Assembly (NCBI GenBank): GCA_028286165.1 | Contig: JAPYMU010000082.1 | Span: 1-5,273, forward strand | Direction of reading: 5' to 3' | DNA: 5,273 nt | DNA from: Spongiicolonus versatilis | GTDB taxonomy: Bacteria; Pseudomonadota; Gammaproteobacteria; Arenicellales; Spongiicolonaceae | Shown: piece by piece, positions 1 to 5,273 of the stretch | Layout of the letters: every line of letters starts with the position of its first letter | Numbering within the stretch: the first letter of the stretch is position 1 | Program-made: the position numbers and the translations under genes | Notes under the pieces: generated by a model | What the model was told of the DNA's origin: nothing | What the model saw: the letters and a program-made list of their open reading frames with translations, nothing else | The model's database searches: none

Positions 1-27
1 CCGCAGAATGCTTGCGCGCGGCGGCCG

Positions 28-1479
28 CTAACTCCGCCAGAACGAGCGGCTGAAGATGACCAGGAGGGTGAACAGTTCCAGACGGCCGAGGAGCATGGCG
101 AAGCTGAGGAGCCATTTGCTGGGGTCGCTTAAGGCGGCGTAGTTGCGGGCGGCGGCGCCGAGGGCGGGGCCCAGGTTGTTCAGGCAGGCGGCGACGGTGG
201 ACAAGGCGGTGGTGAGGTCGTTGCCGGCGGCACTCAGCAGGAGCAGCAGCAGCACAAAACTGAACATGTAAAGCGCGGCAAAACCCCACACCGCGGCGAG
301 GATGGACTCGCCGATGGGCTTGGCGCCGAGTTTGATGGGCATGAGCGCGTTGGGATGGATGAGGCGGCGCATCTCGCGGCGGCCCTGTTTGAACAGCAGA
401 ATGACGCGGATGACTTTCATGCCGCCGGCGGTGGAGCCGGCGCAGCCGCCGATGATGCCCATGAGAATTAACATGAGCGGCAGGAACGACGGCCACAAAC
501 TGAAGTCCACGGTGGTGAAGCCGGTGGTGGTGCCGATGGAGATGACCTGGAACATGCCGTGCAGCAGGGCGCCGCTGAAGCCGTCCATGGTTCTGGCCAC
601 GGCGAGGGTGGTGATGGTGACCACAGTGGCGATGGCGAGAACCAGCAGATAGCCGCGCACCTCGGAGTCGCGCAGGTAGCAGCCGGCATTGCGCGTGCGC
701 ACGGCGGTGAAGTGCAGGGCGAAGTTGATGCCGGCCAGCACCATGAACACCATGGCCACCGCCGCCACCGCCGGCGACTGGAAGTGGCCGAGGCTGGCGT
801 CGTGGGTTGAAAAACCGCCGATGGCGACGGTGGAGAAACTGTGGGCGATGGCGTCGAACCAGTCCATGCCGGCGGCGAAGTAGCCGGCGGCGCACAGCAC
901 GGTGAGGCCGAGGTAGAGGTACCACAGGGTCTTCGCCGACTCCTTGATGCGCGGGGTGAGTTTGGAATCCTTCACCGGCCCCGGGGTTTCGGCGCGGTAT
1001 AACTGCATGCCGCCGATGCCGAGCATGGGCATGACGGCCACCGCCAGCACGATGATGCCCATGCCGCCGAGCCACTGCAGTTGCTGGCGGTAGTAGCGGA
1101 TGGAGTGGGGCAGGTCGTCGATGCCGCTGAGCACGGTGGCGCCGGTGGTGGTGAGGCCGGACATGGATTCGAACAGCGCATCGGTGAGGCCCATGGCCGG
1201 GCGCTCGGCCAGCAGCAGCGGGACGGCGCCGAAAGCCGCCAGCACCGTCCAGAACATCACCACCACCAAAAAACCGTCGCGGTAGCGCAGTTCATGCTTG
1301 CACCGGCGCACCGGCAGCCAGCAGGCCAGCCCGGCGCCGAGGGTGACGGCGAAGGCGGCGGCGAAGGCAAGGTGCGCGCCATCGGCAAACAGCAGCGACA
1401 CCGCCAGCGGCGGCACCTGGCTGCCGCTGAACATGATGAGCAGCACGCCGAGGATGCGCAGCACGGCCGGGGAATGCAT
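28..1479 (-). CDS. trkH: Trk system potassium uptake protein TrkH
   Basis: This is the membrane-spanning, potassium-translocating subunit of the Trk system; it works with the cytoplasmic regulator TrkA, encoded just upstream. The 483-residue product has the length typical of the family and is hydrophobic throughout. It shows the four pore-loop (M1-P-M2) repeats: TTTGAT at about 110-115, VAIGGFST at 218-225, SIGTTTGFTT at 314-323 and ACLNNLGP at 431-438. The filter glycines are all present (G113, G221, G320, G437). The intramembrane gating loop of the third repeat is intact (GGCAGSTAGGMK, 344-355), as is the C-terminal LGRLELFTLL (464-473), so the protein looks complete. The ATG lies 2 nt after the trkA stop codon. 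No good Shine-Dalgarno sequence sits at normal distance, which points to translation coupled to trkA. Only 27 nt follow the TAG stop inside the window, and I see no convincing terminator there. Ktr-type relatives are the main alternative, but pairing with a double-domain TrkA favours Trk. Confidence 0.96.
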   Translation of the reverse strand: MHSPAVLRILGVLLIMFSGSQVPPLAVSLLFADGAHLAFAAAFAVTLGAGLACWLPVRRCKHELRYRDGFLVVVMFWTVLAAFGAVPLLLAERPAMGLTDALFESMSGLTTTGATVLSGIDDLPHSIRYYRQQLQWLGGMGIIVLAVAVMPMLGIGGMQLYRAETPGPVKDSKLTPRIKESAKTLWYLYLGLTVLCAAGYFAAGMDWFDAIAHSFSTVAIGGFSTHDASLGHFQSPAVAAVAMVFMVLAGINFALHFTAVRTRNAGCYLRDSEVRGYLLVLAIATVVTITTLAVARTMDGFSGALLHGMFQVISIGTTTGFTTVDFSLWPSFLPLMLILMGIIGGCAGSTAGGMKVIRVILLFKQGRREMRRLIHPNALMPIKLGAKPIGESILAAVWGFAALYMFSFVLLLLLLSAAGNDLTTALSTVAACLNNLGPALGAAARNYAALSDPSKWLLSFAMLLGRLELFTLLVIFSRSFWRS

Positions 1480-1481
1480 GC

Positions 1482-2864
1482 TCAGACGAAAGTCGGGTCC
1501 ACCTGAAACAGGCGCTCGATGTGGGGCAGGTGTTTTTTGTTGGCGGTGAACAGAATCACGTGGTCGTCGGCCTCAATGACGGTGTCGTCATGCGCCATGC
1601 GCACCTCGTCGCCGTGCAGGATGGCGCTGATGGTGGTGTGCGGCGGCAGTGGAATCTGGCCGATGCGGCGGCCCACCACTTTGGAGGCGTCGCGGTTGCC
1701 GTGGGCGACAATCTCGATGGCCTCGGCGATGCCGCGCCGCAGCGAGTGCACCGCCACCACGTGGCCGCGGCGGATGTGGGTGAGCAGGCTGCCGACGGTG
1801 GCCATGCGCGGCGAGATGGCGGTGTCAATGACGCTGTTCTCCATCAGGTCCACGTAGGCCGGCCGGTTGACCAGCGTCACCACCCGCCGCGCGTTCAGCC
1901 GGCGCGCCAGCATGGAGGACATGATGTTGGCCTCGTCGTTGTTGGTGAGGGCGCAGAACACGTTCATGGCGCCGATGTTTTCGCGGCGCAGCAATTCCTC
2001 GTCGGCGGCCTCGCCGTGCAGTACCATGGTGCGGTCCACCAACTCGGCGACCTTGGCCGCGCGCCCGGCGTTCTGCTCGATGAGTTTGACATGGTAGTTG
2101 CCCTGCTCCAGCGCGCGCGCCAGTTGCAGGCCGATGTTGCCGGCGCCGGCAATCATCACGTGGGCGCCGGCGCGGCGGTCCACCTGGCGCAACTCTTGGG
2201 TCATCACCCGGATGTGGCGCTCGGCGGCGACAAAGAACACTTCATCGCCCGGCGCAATCTCGGTGTCGCCGCTGGGAATGATGGGGTCCTCGCTGTGCTC
2301 GCGGTAGATGGCGGCGACGCGGGTGTTGACCGCGGGCATGTGCTGCTTCAACTCGCGCAGTTTGTGCTCCACCAGCGGCCCGCCCTTGACCGCCCGCACC
2401 GCCACCAGGCGAATCTTGCCGCCGGCGAAGTCCAGCACCTGCAGCGCGCCGGGGTGCTCGATTAATTGCTGCACCTGCCGCGCGACAATTTGTTCGGGGC
2501 TGATGATCACGTCCACCGGCACCGCGTGGTCGCCGAACACCGCCTTGTTGACCAGGTAGTCGCCGGCGCGGATGCGGGCGATCTTGGTCGGCGTTGAAAA
2601 CAACGTGCGGGCGATCTGGCAGGCCACCATGTTCACCTCGTCGCGGTCGGTGACGGCCAGCAGCAACTCGGCGTCCTCGCCGCCGGCCCGGGCCAGCACT
2701 TCGGGGTAGGAGCCGTTGCCCAGCACCGTCTGGATGTCCAGGTCCTGGGCCAGTTGCAGTTGCTCCGGGCGGTTGTCCACCAGGGTGATGTCGTTGTCCT
2801 CGCCGGCCAGAACTTCCGCCATGGACAGCCCCACCTGGCCGGCGCCGAGGATGATGATTTTCAT
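1482..2864 (-). CDS. trkA: Trk system potassium transporter regulatory protein TrkA
   Basis: TrkA is the peripheral NAD(H)-binding protein that forms a gating ring under TrkH and controls potassium flux in response to bound nucleotide. The 460-residue product has the duplicated layout of true TrkA (RCK_N, RCK_C, RCK_N, RCK_C), unlike the single-copy KtrA. The first Rossmann fold has GAGQVG at 7-12 with acidic D30 at the end of strand 2. The first RCK_C domain covers roughly 142-228. The second fold has GAGNIG at 240-245 with E263 in the matching acidic position, followed by a second RCK_C at about 370-457. Both nucleotide sites look intact. The start is the only sensible ATG, giving the classic MKIIILGAGQVG opening. 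It lies 6 nt after the ntrX stop codon with no strong Shine-Dalgarno sequence, so coupling to ntrX is likely. It is followed by trkH after 2 nt. Confidence 0.97.
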   Translation of the reverse strand: MKIIILGAGQVGLSMAEVLAGEDNDITLVDNRPEQLQLAQDLDIQTVLGNGSYPEVLARAGGEDAELLLAVTDRDEVNMVACQIARTLFSTPTKIARIRAGDYLVNKAVFGDHAVPVDVIISPEQIVARQVQQLIEHPGALQVLDFAGGKIRLVAVRAVKGGPLVEHKLRELKQHMPAVNTRVAAIYREHSEDPIIPSGDTEIAPGDEVFFVAAERHIRVMTQELRQVDRRAGAHVMIAGAGNIGLQLARALEQGNYHVKLIEQNAGRAAKVAELVDRTMVLHGEAADEELLRRENIGAMNVFCALTNNDEANIMSSMLARRLNARRVVTLVNRPAYVDLMENSVIDTAISPRMATVGSLLTHIRRGHVVAVHSLRRGIAEAIEIVAHGNRDASKVVGRRIGQIPLPPHTTISAILHGDEVRMAHDDTVIEADDHVILFTANKKHLPHIERLFQVDPTFV

Positions 2865-2870
2865 TAATGC

Positions 2871-4334
2871 TCAGCGGCGGCCGCTGCCGTTGCCGCCGGC
2901 GCCGTTGCCGCCATCGGCGCCGTTGCCTTCGTCGTCACCGTCGTCGTTGCGGATTTGCGACAGGCGCAGGCCGAGCTGTTTGAGTTTGTGGTACAGGTGG
3001 GTGCGCTCCAGGCCGACGTTGCGCGCCGCTTCGGTGACATTGCGGGCCTTGCGCAACTGGTGAATTAAATACAGGCGTTCAAAATCGCCGCGCGCGCTGC
3101 GCAAGGGCTGGTCCAGCACCTCGCCCAGGGCGCCGGGCCGCCAATCGTGGGCCAAAGTCCCGCCCTCACCGGCGGCCGTGGCCAGGCGGATGGCGGCGCG
3201 CACCTCGCCGGCATGAATCTCGCCGCCGCGGTTCAGAATTAACAGTTGCTGCACCAGGTTCACCAACTCGCGGACATTGCCCGGCCAGTGGTGGCCGCAC
3301 AGCGCCTCCACCGCGCCTTCGGTGAGGGAGCGCGGCGGCAGGTTTTCGGAACTGGCAAACCACTCCAGATAAAAATCGGCCAGTTCGGGAATATCCTCCG
3401 GATGCTCGCGCAGCGGCGGGATGCGCAGCGGCACCACGTTCAGACGGTAGTACAAATCCTCCCGAAACCGCCCCTCCTGCACCGCGCGCGCCAGGTCGTG
3501 GTTGGTGGAGGAAATGATGCGCACGTTAATGCTGTTCTCCTCGCGCCCGCCGACGCGCACGAAGCGCCCCTCCTCCAGCGCGTTGACCAGTTTGGTTTGG
3601 ATGCCGGGGTCAAGGTCGCCGATCTCGTCGAGAAACAACGTGCCGCCGGCGGCCTGCTCAAACCGCCCCGGCTGCACCGCGCCGTGCTGGTTTTCGCTGC
3701 CGAAAAACTGCGCCGCCAGCGACTGCGGCGGCACCGCCGCCAGGTTGAACTCCACCATCAACGCCTGGCTGCGGCGGCTGGCCTGGTGCAGGCATCTGGC
3801 CGCCACGCCCTTGCCGCTGCCGGCCTCGCCGCTGATGAGCACCCGGCTTTCGGTGCGCGCGATGCGTTCTATTTGGTCGCGAAGTTTTTGCATCACCGCG
3901 CTGCCGCCGACCAGAATGTGGTTGGGCTCCAGGCGGTTGCGCAGTTCGCGGTTTTCCCGCTTCAGGCGGCGGTGCTGCAGCGCGCGCTCCACCGTCACCA
4001 GAAGTTTGGCGGTGGACAGCGGCTTTTCCAGAAAATCGTAGGCGCCGTAGCGCACCGCCTCCACCGCCGTTTCCACGTTGCCGTGGCCGGAAATCATCAC
4101 CACCGGCATGTCCAGATTCTGCTCGTGCCACCGCCGCAGCAGACTGATGCCGTCAATGTCCGGCATCCAGATGTCCAGCAGAACCAAATCCGGCTGGTGG
4201 CGAATCTGCGCTTTGCGCCCGCCCTCGCCGTTGGCGGCGGTGACGACGGTGTAATTTTCATCCTCCAGAATTTCCTTAATCACCGCCTGAATGTCAGGCT
4301 CGTCGTCAACCACCAAAATTTTTTCGTCCGCCAT
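2871..4334 (-). CDS. ntrX: NtrX-type response regulator (REC, AAA+, Fis HTH)
   Basis: This is a two-component response regulator of the NtrC superfamily; NtrX normally pairs with the membrane sensor kinase NtrY. The receiver domain (about 3-120) has D10/D11, phospho-acceptor D54, S82 and K104. A short helical linker follows (KRENRELRNRL). The AAA+ domain (about 140-385) has Walker A GEAGSGKG at 169-176, Walker B TLFLDE with D236/E237, sensor I N278, arginine-finger positions R291 and R297, and WPGNVREL at 350-357. A Fis-type helix-turn-helix lies at 432-456. The GAFTGA sigma-54 contact loop is missing: between FFG (210-212) and RFEQA (224-228) there are only 11 residues with no GAFTGA-like motif. 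This, and the linkage to trkA and trkH, favours NtrX over NtrC. Residues 464-487 form an odd acidic, then Gly/Asn-rich, tail. The ATG gives the typical opening ADEKILVVDDEPD. No ntrY gene is adjacent upstream. Function by family is firm; the target genes are unknown. Confidence 0.92.
   Translation of the reverse strand: MADEKILVVDDEPDIQAVIKEILEDENYTVVTAANGEGGRKAQIRHQPDLVLLDIWMPDIDGISLLRRWHEQNLDMPVVMISGHGNVETAVEAVRYGAYDFLEKPLSTAKLLVTVERALQHRRLKRENRELRNRLEPNHILVGGSAVMQKLRDQIERIARTESRVLISGEAGSGKGVAARCLHQASRRSQALMVEFNLAAVPPQSLAAQFFGSENQHGAVQPGRFEQAAGGTLFLDEIGDLDPGIQTKLVNALEEGRFVRVGGREENSINVRIISSTNHDLARAVQEGRFREDLYYRLNVVPLRIPPLREHPEDIPELADFYLEWFASSENLPPRSLTEGAVEALCGHHWPGNVRELVNLVQQLLILNRGGEIHAGEVRAAIRLATAAGEGGTLAHDWRPGALGEVLDQPLRSARGDFERLYLIHQLRKARNVTEAARNVGLERTHLYHKLKQLGLRLSQIRNDDGDDEGNGADGGNGAGGNGSGRR
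2874..2945 (-). repeat. Repeat-built low-complexity tail of ntrX
   Basis: The last 24 codons of ntrX encode an acidic stretch (DDGDDEG) and then the near-repeats GNGADG, GNGAGG and NGSG. In DNA, a 13-bp unit CGGCGCCGTTGCC occurs exactly at 2897-2909 and 2915-2927. CCGTTGCCGCC occurs at 2887-2897 and 2902-2912. The segment lies beyond the helix-turn-helix and looks like expansion of short GC-rich repeats. The copies are few and short, so this is a local low-complexity repeat rather than a mobile element. Confidence 0.6.
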
Positions 4335-4340
4335 CGCGAA

Positions 4341-4481
4341 TCACGAATCCCGAAGTGCGGGCCATGAGTTTGACTTAAAAAATAACACCAGCCGCGGCCA
4401 AACTGCAAGATGCAAGTGCGGCGACGGTGGTTTGGAGTTCACAAACGGCGGCCGCGGAGTCGGGAATGACGGTGGCGGTGT
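4341..4481 (-). other. Non-homologous 3' part of the comF frame / ntrX upstream region
   Basis: Although the comF frame stays open to a TGA at 4341-4343, the last roughly 46 codons do not resemble ComF. They are rich in Pro and Ser, then read WPRLVLFFKSNSWPALRDS, which looks like chance translation of non-coding DNA. The stretch contains a small inverted repeat (GTTTG/CAAAC, 7-nt loop, around 4430-4446) and an 8-bp inverted repeat CCGCGGCC/GGCCGCGG (4450-4457 and 4392-4399). It also holds the AT-rich patch with the candidate ntrX promoter. The motif CGTCATTCCCG (minus strand, 4461-4471) marks the point where ComF similarity ends. I read this as an intergenic region joined to a broken comF. 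Confidence 0.5.
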
Positions 4482-4961
4482 TTGGCGCACCGCGATGCCG
4501 GTGTGGCGGCCGATGAGGCGGGCGAGTTCCGCCGGCTGGCTGAAGCCGCGGCCGGCGGTGCGGCGCGGGTGCAGCGGCACCGGGGCCAGGGCATCGGGGC
4601 GCGGCAGGCCGCGGCACTGCCACTCCATGGCCAGCAGGCGGGCGAGGGTGCGGCCGAGGTCGGGGCGCGGGGCGTATTTGTAGGCCCTCACCCAGCCGGC
4701 CAGCGGCTCGTCCCACGGGAACGGCGCAAAAACCGAGGCAAAGGCCGGCGGCCGCGCCAAACATGCCCCGCAGGCGCGCGGCTGGTCGGCGGCCACGGCG
4801 CACACCGGGCACTGGATGCCGCTGCGCGGCAGTTGGTCGTGGCAGGCGGCGCACAGGTCGGCGTCACCCTCACCGCCCATGCGCCCGGCGCGGCCGCGGC
4901 ACACAAGGCATGCGCGCGGCGCCAGCCAGTCCAGAATGCCGCCCCACCGCCGATTTTGCAC
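4341..4961 (-). CDS. ComF-family protein, C-terminally truncated (probable pseudogene)
   Basis: ComF-family proteins (ComF/GntX) combine an N-terminal double zinc ribbon with a type I phosphoribosyltransferase domain and are linked to DNA uptake in competent bacteria. Numbered from an upstream ATG at 5024, the frame shows LDWLAPRACLVC, then paired cysteines at 39/42, 58/61, 72/75 and 85/88. The family-typical ACGACLARPPAFASVFAPFPWDEPLAGWVRAYKY and DALAPVPLHPRRTAGRGFSQPAELARLIGRHTG follow. Similarity stops at about residue 182. The expected arginine-rich segment and the PRPP-binding motif (VLLVDDVxTTGAT type) are absent, so catalysis should be lost. I place the start at GTG 4961 (residue 22 of the longer frame). 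It has AAGG six nt upstream and gives the usual short lead before LDWL; the ATG at 5024 is the alternative and lacks a well-placed Shine-Dalgarno sequence. The stop lies 6 nt before ntrX. I found no continuation of the missing domain in the other minus-strand frames. The zinc-ribbon part could still be made as a short protein. Confidence 0.75.
   Translation of the reverse strand: MQNRRWGGILDWLAPRACLVCRGRAGRMGGEGDADLCAACHDQLPRSGIQCPVCAVAADQPRACGACLARPPAFASVFAPFPWDEPLAGWVRAYKYAPRPDLGRTLARLLAMEWQCRGLPRPDALAPVPLHPRRTAGRGFSQPAELARLIGRHTGIAVRQTPPPSFPTPRPPFVNSKPPSPHLHLAVWPRLVLFFKSNSWPALRDS
4379..4408 (-). promoter_or_regulatory. Candidate promoter of the ntrX-trkA-trkH operon
   Basis: On the minus strand a weak -35 TTGCAG (4403-4408) is followed, 18 nt on, by TATTTT (4379-4384). 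TATTTT is preceded directly by TGT, an extended -10 arrangement. It sits in the only AT-rich patch upstream of ntrX and would give a leader of roughly 37 nt. The match to consensus is modest (3/6 and 4/6), so this is a prediction. The operon could also be read from the comF promoter further upstream. Confidence 0.3.
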
Positions 4962-4967
4962 CGCGCG

Positions 4968-4971
4968 CCTT
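4968..4971 (-). promoter_or_regulatory. Ribosome binding site deciding the comF start
   Basis: AAGG on the minus strand lies 6 nt before the GTG at 4961-4959, which is ideal spacing. The rival ATG at 5024 has only an abutting CAGGG. This supports the shorter protein, whose first residues before LDWLAPRACLVC match the short lead normal for ComF proteins. Confidence 0.5.
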
Positions 4972-4997
4972 GAAAAAGCGCCGGGCGGGGATAATAT
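4970..4997 (+). promoter_or_regulatory. Possible second plus-strand promoter upstream of the ABC gene
   Basis: TTGAAA (4970-4975), a 16-nt GC-rich spacer and TAATAT (4992-4997) lie on the plus strand inside the 5' end of the comF frame. The -35 is the same hexamer as in the stronger promoter downstream. It would give a leader of about 160 nt to the ABC ATPase gene. The -10 is only 4/6 to consensus, and AT-rich patches in GC-rich DNA often look like this by chance. Confidence 0.22.
4991..4996 (-). promoter_or_regulatory. Candidate -10 box for comF
   Basis: TATTAT on the minus strand (5/6 to the sigma-70 -10 consensus) would start transcription near 4984, about 24 nt before the GTG start. No good -35 box is seen 16-17 nt upstream (the 17-nt position reads ATCGCT), so the call is weak. 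If it is real, the ATG at 5024 cannot be the start, because it would lie outside the transcript. Confidence 0.25.
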
Positions 4998-5082
4998 AGT
5001 GGCAGTGGCGTGGAGCGATGCCATCCCTGTGCCGGGGTCCGGGTGAAAGTTGCGGCCACAGTGGCGGCGGGCGGCGGCGGTG

Positions 5083-5098
5083 TCAACAGCGCTGTTGA
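5083..5098. promoter_or_regulatory. Perfect 16-bp palindrome, candidate operator
   Basis: TCAACAGCGCTGTTGA is a perfect inverted repeat with no spacer; its flanks (TG and AA) extend the symmetry to 20 bp with one mismatched pair. It overlaps the -35 hexamer of the plus-strand promoter at 5095-5100, the usual place for a repressor to block RNA polymerase. It also lies between two divergent genes, so it could act on both. The half-site CAACAGC does not match an operator I recognise, and no regulator gene is adjacent in this window. Confidence 0.45.
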
Positions 5099-5122
5099 AA
5101 TTTTTCGCCGTGTGCTTATAAT
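5095..5122 (+). promoter_or_regulatory. Sigma-70-type promoter of the ABC ATPase gene
   Basis: TTGAAA (5095-5100) and a perfect TATAAT (5117-5122) are separated by 16 nt in an AT-rich patch of otherwise GC-rich DNA. Transcription would start near 5129, leaving a leader of about 36 nt before the ATG at 5165. A weak Shine-Dalgarno-like GAGA (5152-5155) lies 9 nt before the start codon. A palindrome overlaps the -35 box. Confidence 0.65.
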
Positions 5123-5164
5123 CGCCGCGTTTTTACCGGGCGCCCCCGATTGAGACCATCACCC

Positions 5165-5273
5165 ATGAGCAAAATTCAAGTCGACAACCTGCAAAAGCGC
5201 TTTGGCGCGCTGGTGGCGGTGGATTCCATCTCGTTCACCGTGGGCGCCGGCGAGGTGCTGGGGTTTTTGGGGC
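5165..5273 (+). CDS. ABC transporter ATP-binding protein, N-terminal fragment
   Basis: The gene begins at ATG 5165 and is cut by the window edge after 36 codons. The visible protein reads IQVDNLQKRFGALVAVDSIS, then FTVGAGEVLGFLG. This is the standard start of an ABC ATPase: the A-loop region has an aromatic F13 (YG/FG position) and the last residues lead straight into the Walker A motif, which lies outside the window. The EVLGFLG wording is typical of ATPases of ABC-2 type exporters (the CcmA/NatA/GldA group), whose genes are usually followed by permease genes. That subfamily assignment is inferred from a short stretch. The gene is divergent from comF and is probably the first of its own operon, under the promoter at 5095-5122. 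Confidence 0.88.
   Translation, partial: MSKIQVDNLQKRFGALVAVDSISFTVGAGEVLGFLG

Noticed and set aside
1..27. Possible terminator or further gene after trkH
   Set aside because: Only 27 nt are available; the GC-rich bases do not form a clear stem followed by a T-run, and no reading frame can be judged.
1521..2465. A 314-codon open frame on the plus strand opposite trkA
   Set aside because: Same reasons: it mirrors a well-supported gene, is repetitive in His, Gly, Val and Ala, and has no recognisable motif.
3246..4367. A 373-codon open frame on the plus strand opposite ntrX
   Set aside because: It is antisense to a complete ntrX, has the His/Gln/Ala/Val-rich composition expected of a shadow frame in GC-rich DNA, and shows no recognisable domain.
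4341..4500. A frameshift hiding the rest of the comF phosphoribosyltransferase domain
   Set aside because: I read the alternative minus-strand frames here and found neither a DDV/TTGAT motif nor other ComF-like residues, so loss of sequence fits better than a frameshift.
5061..5080. GGC-rich tract as a repeat element
   Set aside because: It is a short run of GGC/CGG triplets, common throughout this GC-rich sequence, with no regular unit beyond three or four copies.
5058..5086. Minus-strand promoter with TTGACA at 5081-5086
   Set aside because: The -35 is perfect, but at 17 nt the -10 position reads CACTGT (2/6), in a GC-rich tract; TTGACA is mostly explained by the palindrome.

Overview
The window is GC-rich and looks like the chromosome of a proteobacterium, most likely an uncultured or little-studied gammaproteobacterium. 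This rests on the NtrX-TrkA-TrkH gene order and on a TrkH close in length and motifs to the enterobacterial protein. It is inferred from gene content, not from a marker gene. I see no rRNA, tRNA, CRISPR array, transposase or phage gene.

Layout. A tight minus-strand block covers positions 28 to 4334. It reads, in transcription order, ntrX (NtrC-type response regulator), trkA (peripheral NAD-binding potassium-uptake regulator) and trkH (potassium-translocating membrane subunit). The junctions are 6 nt (ntrX-trkA) and 2 nt (trkA-trkH), so the three genes are almost certainly one operon with translational coupling. Upstream of ntrX, where related genomes usually carry its sensor kinase gene ntrY, there is a minus-strand ComF-family frame. 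It keeps the N-terminal zinc-ribbon part and the start of the phosphoribosyltransferase domain, but its C-terminal third is unrelated sequence. About 140 bp between the last ComF-like codon and ntrX look non-coding and hold a plausible ntrX promoter.

A divergent intergenic region (about 4962/5025 to 5164) carries a strong plus-strand sigma-70-type promoter (TTGAAA, 16 bp, TATAAT). A perfect 16-bp palindrome overlaps its -35 box and is a candidate repressor site. This promoter feeds an ABC transporter ATPase gene that starts at 5165 and runs off the window after 36 codons.

How the genes fit together. TrkH and TrkA form a Trk/Ktr-type potassium uptake system, gated by nucleotide binding to TrkA. 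NtrX is co-transcribed with them. Its AAA+ domain lacks the GAFTGA sigma-54 contact loop, so it probably acts as a DNA-binding regulator rather than a classical sigma-54 activator. I found no convincing new multi-gene system. The points most worth checking are the apparent absence of ntrY, the truncated comF and its junction, the palindrome at the ABC promoter, and the repeat-built tail of NtrX.
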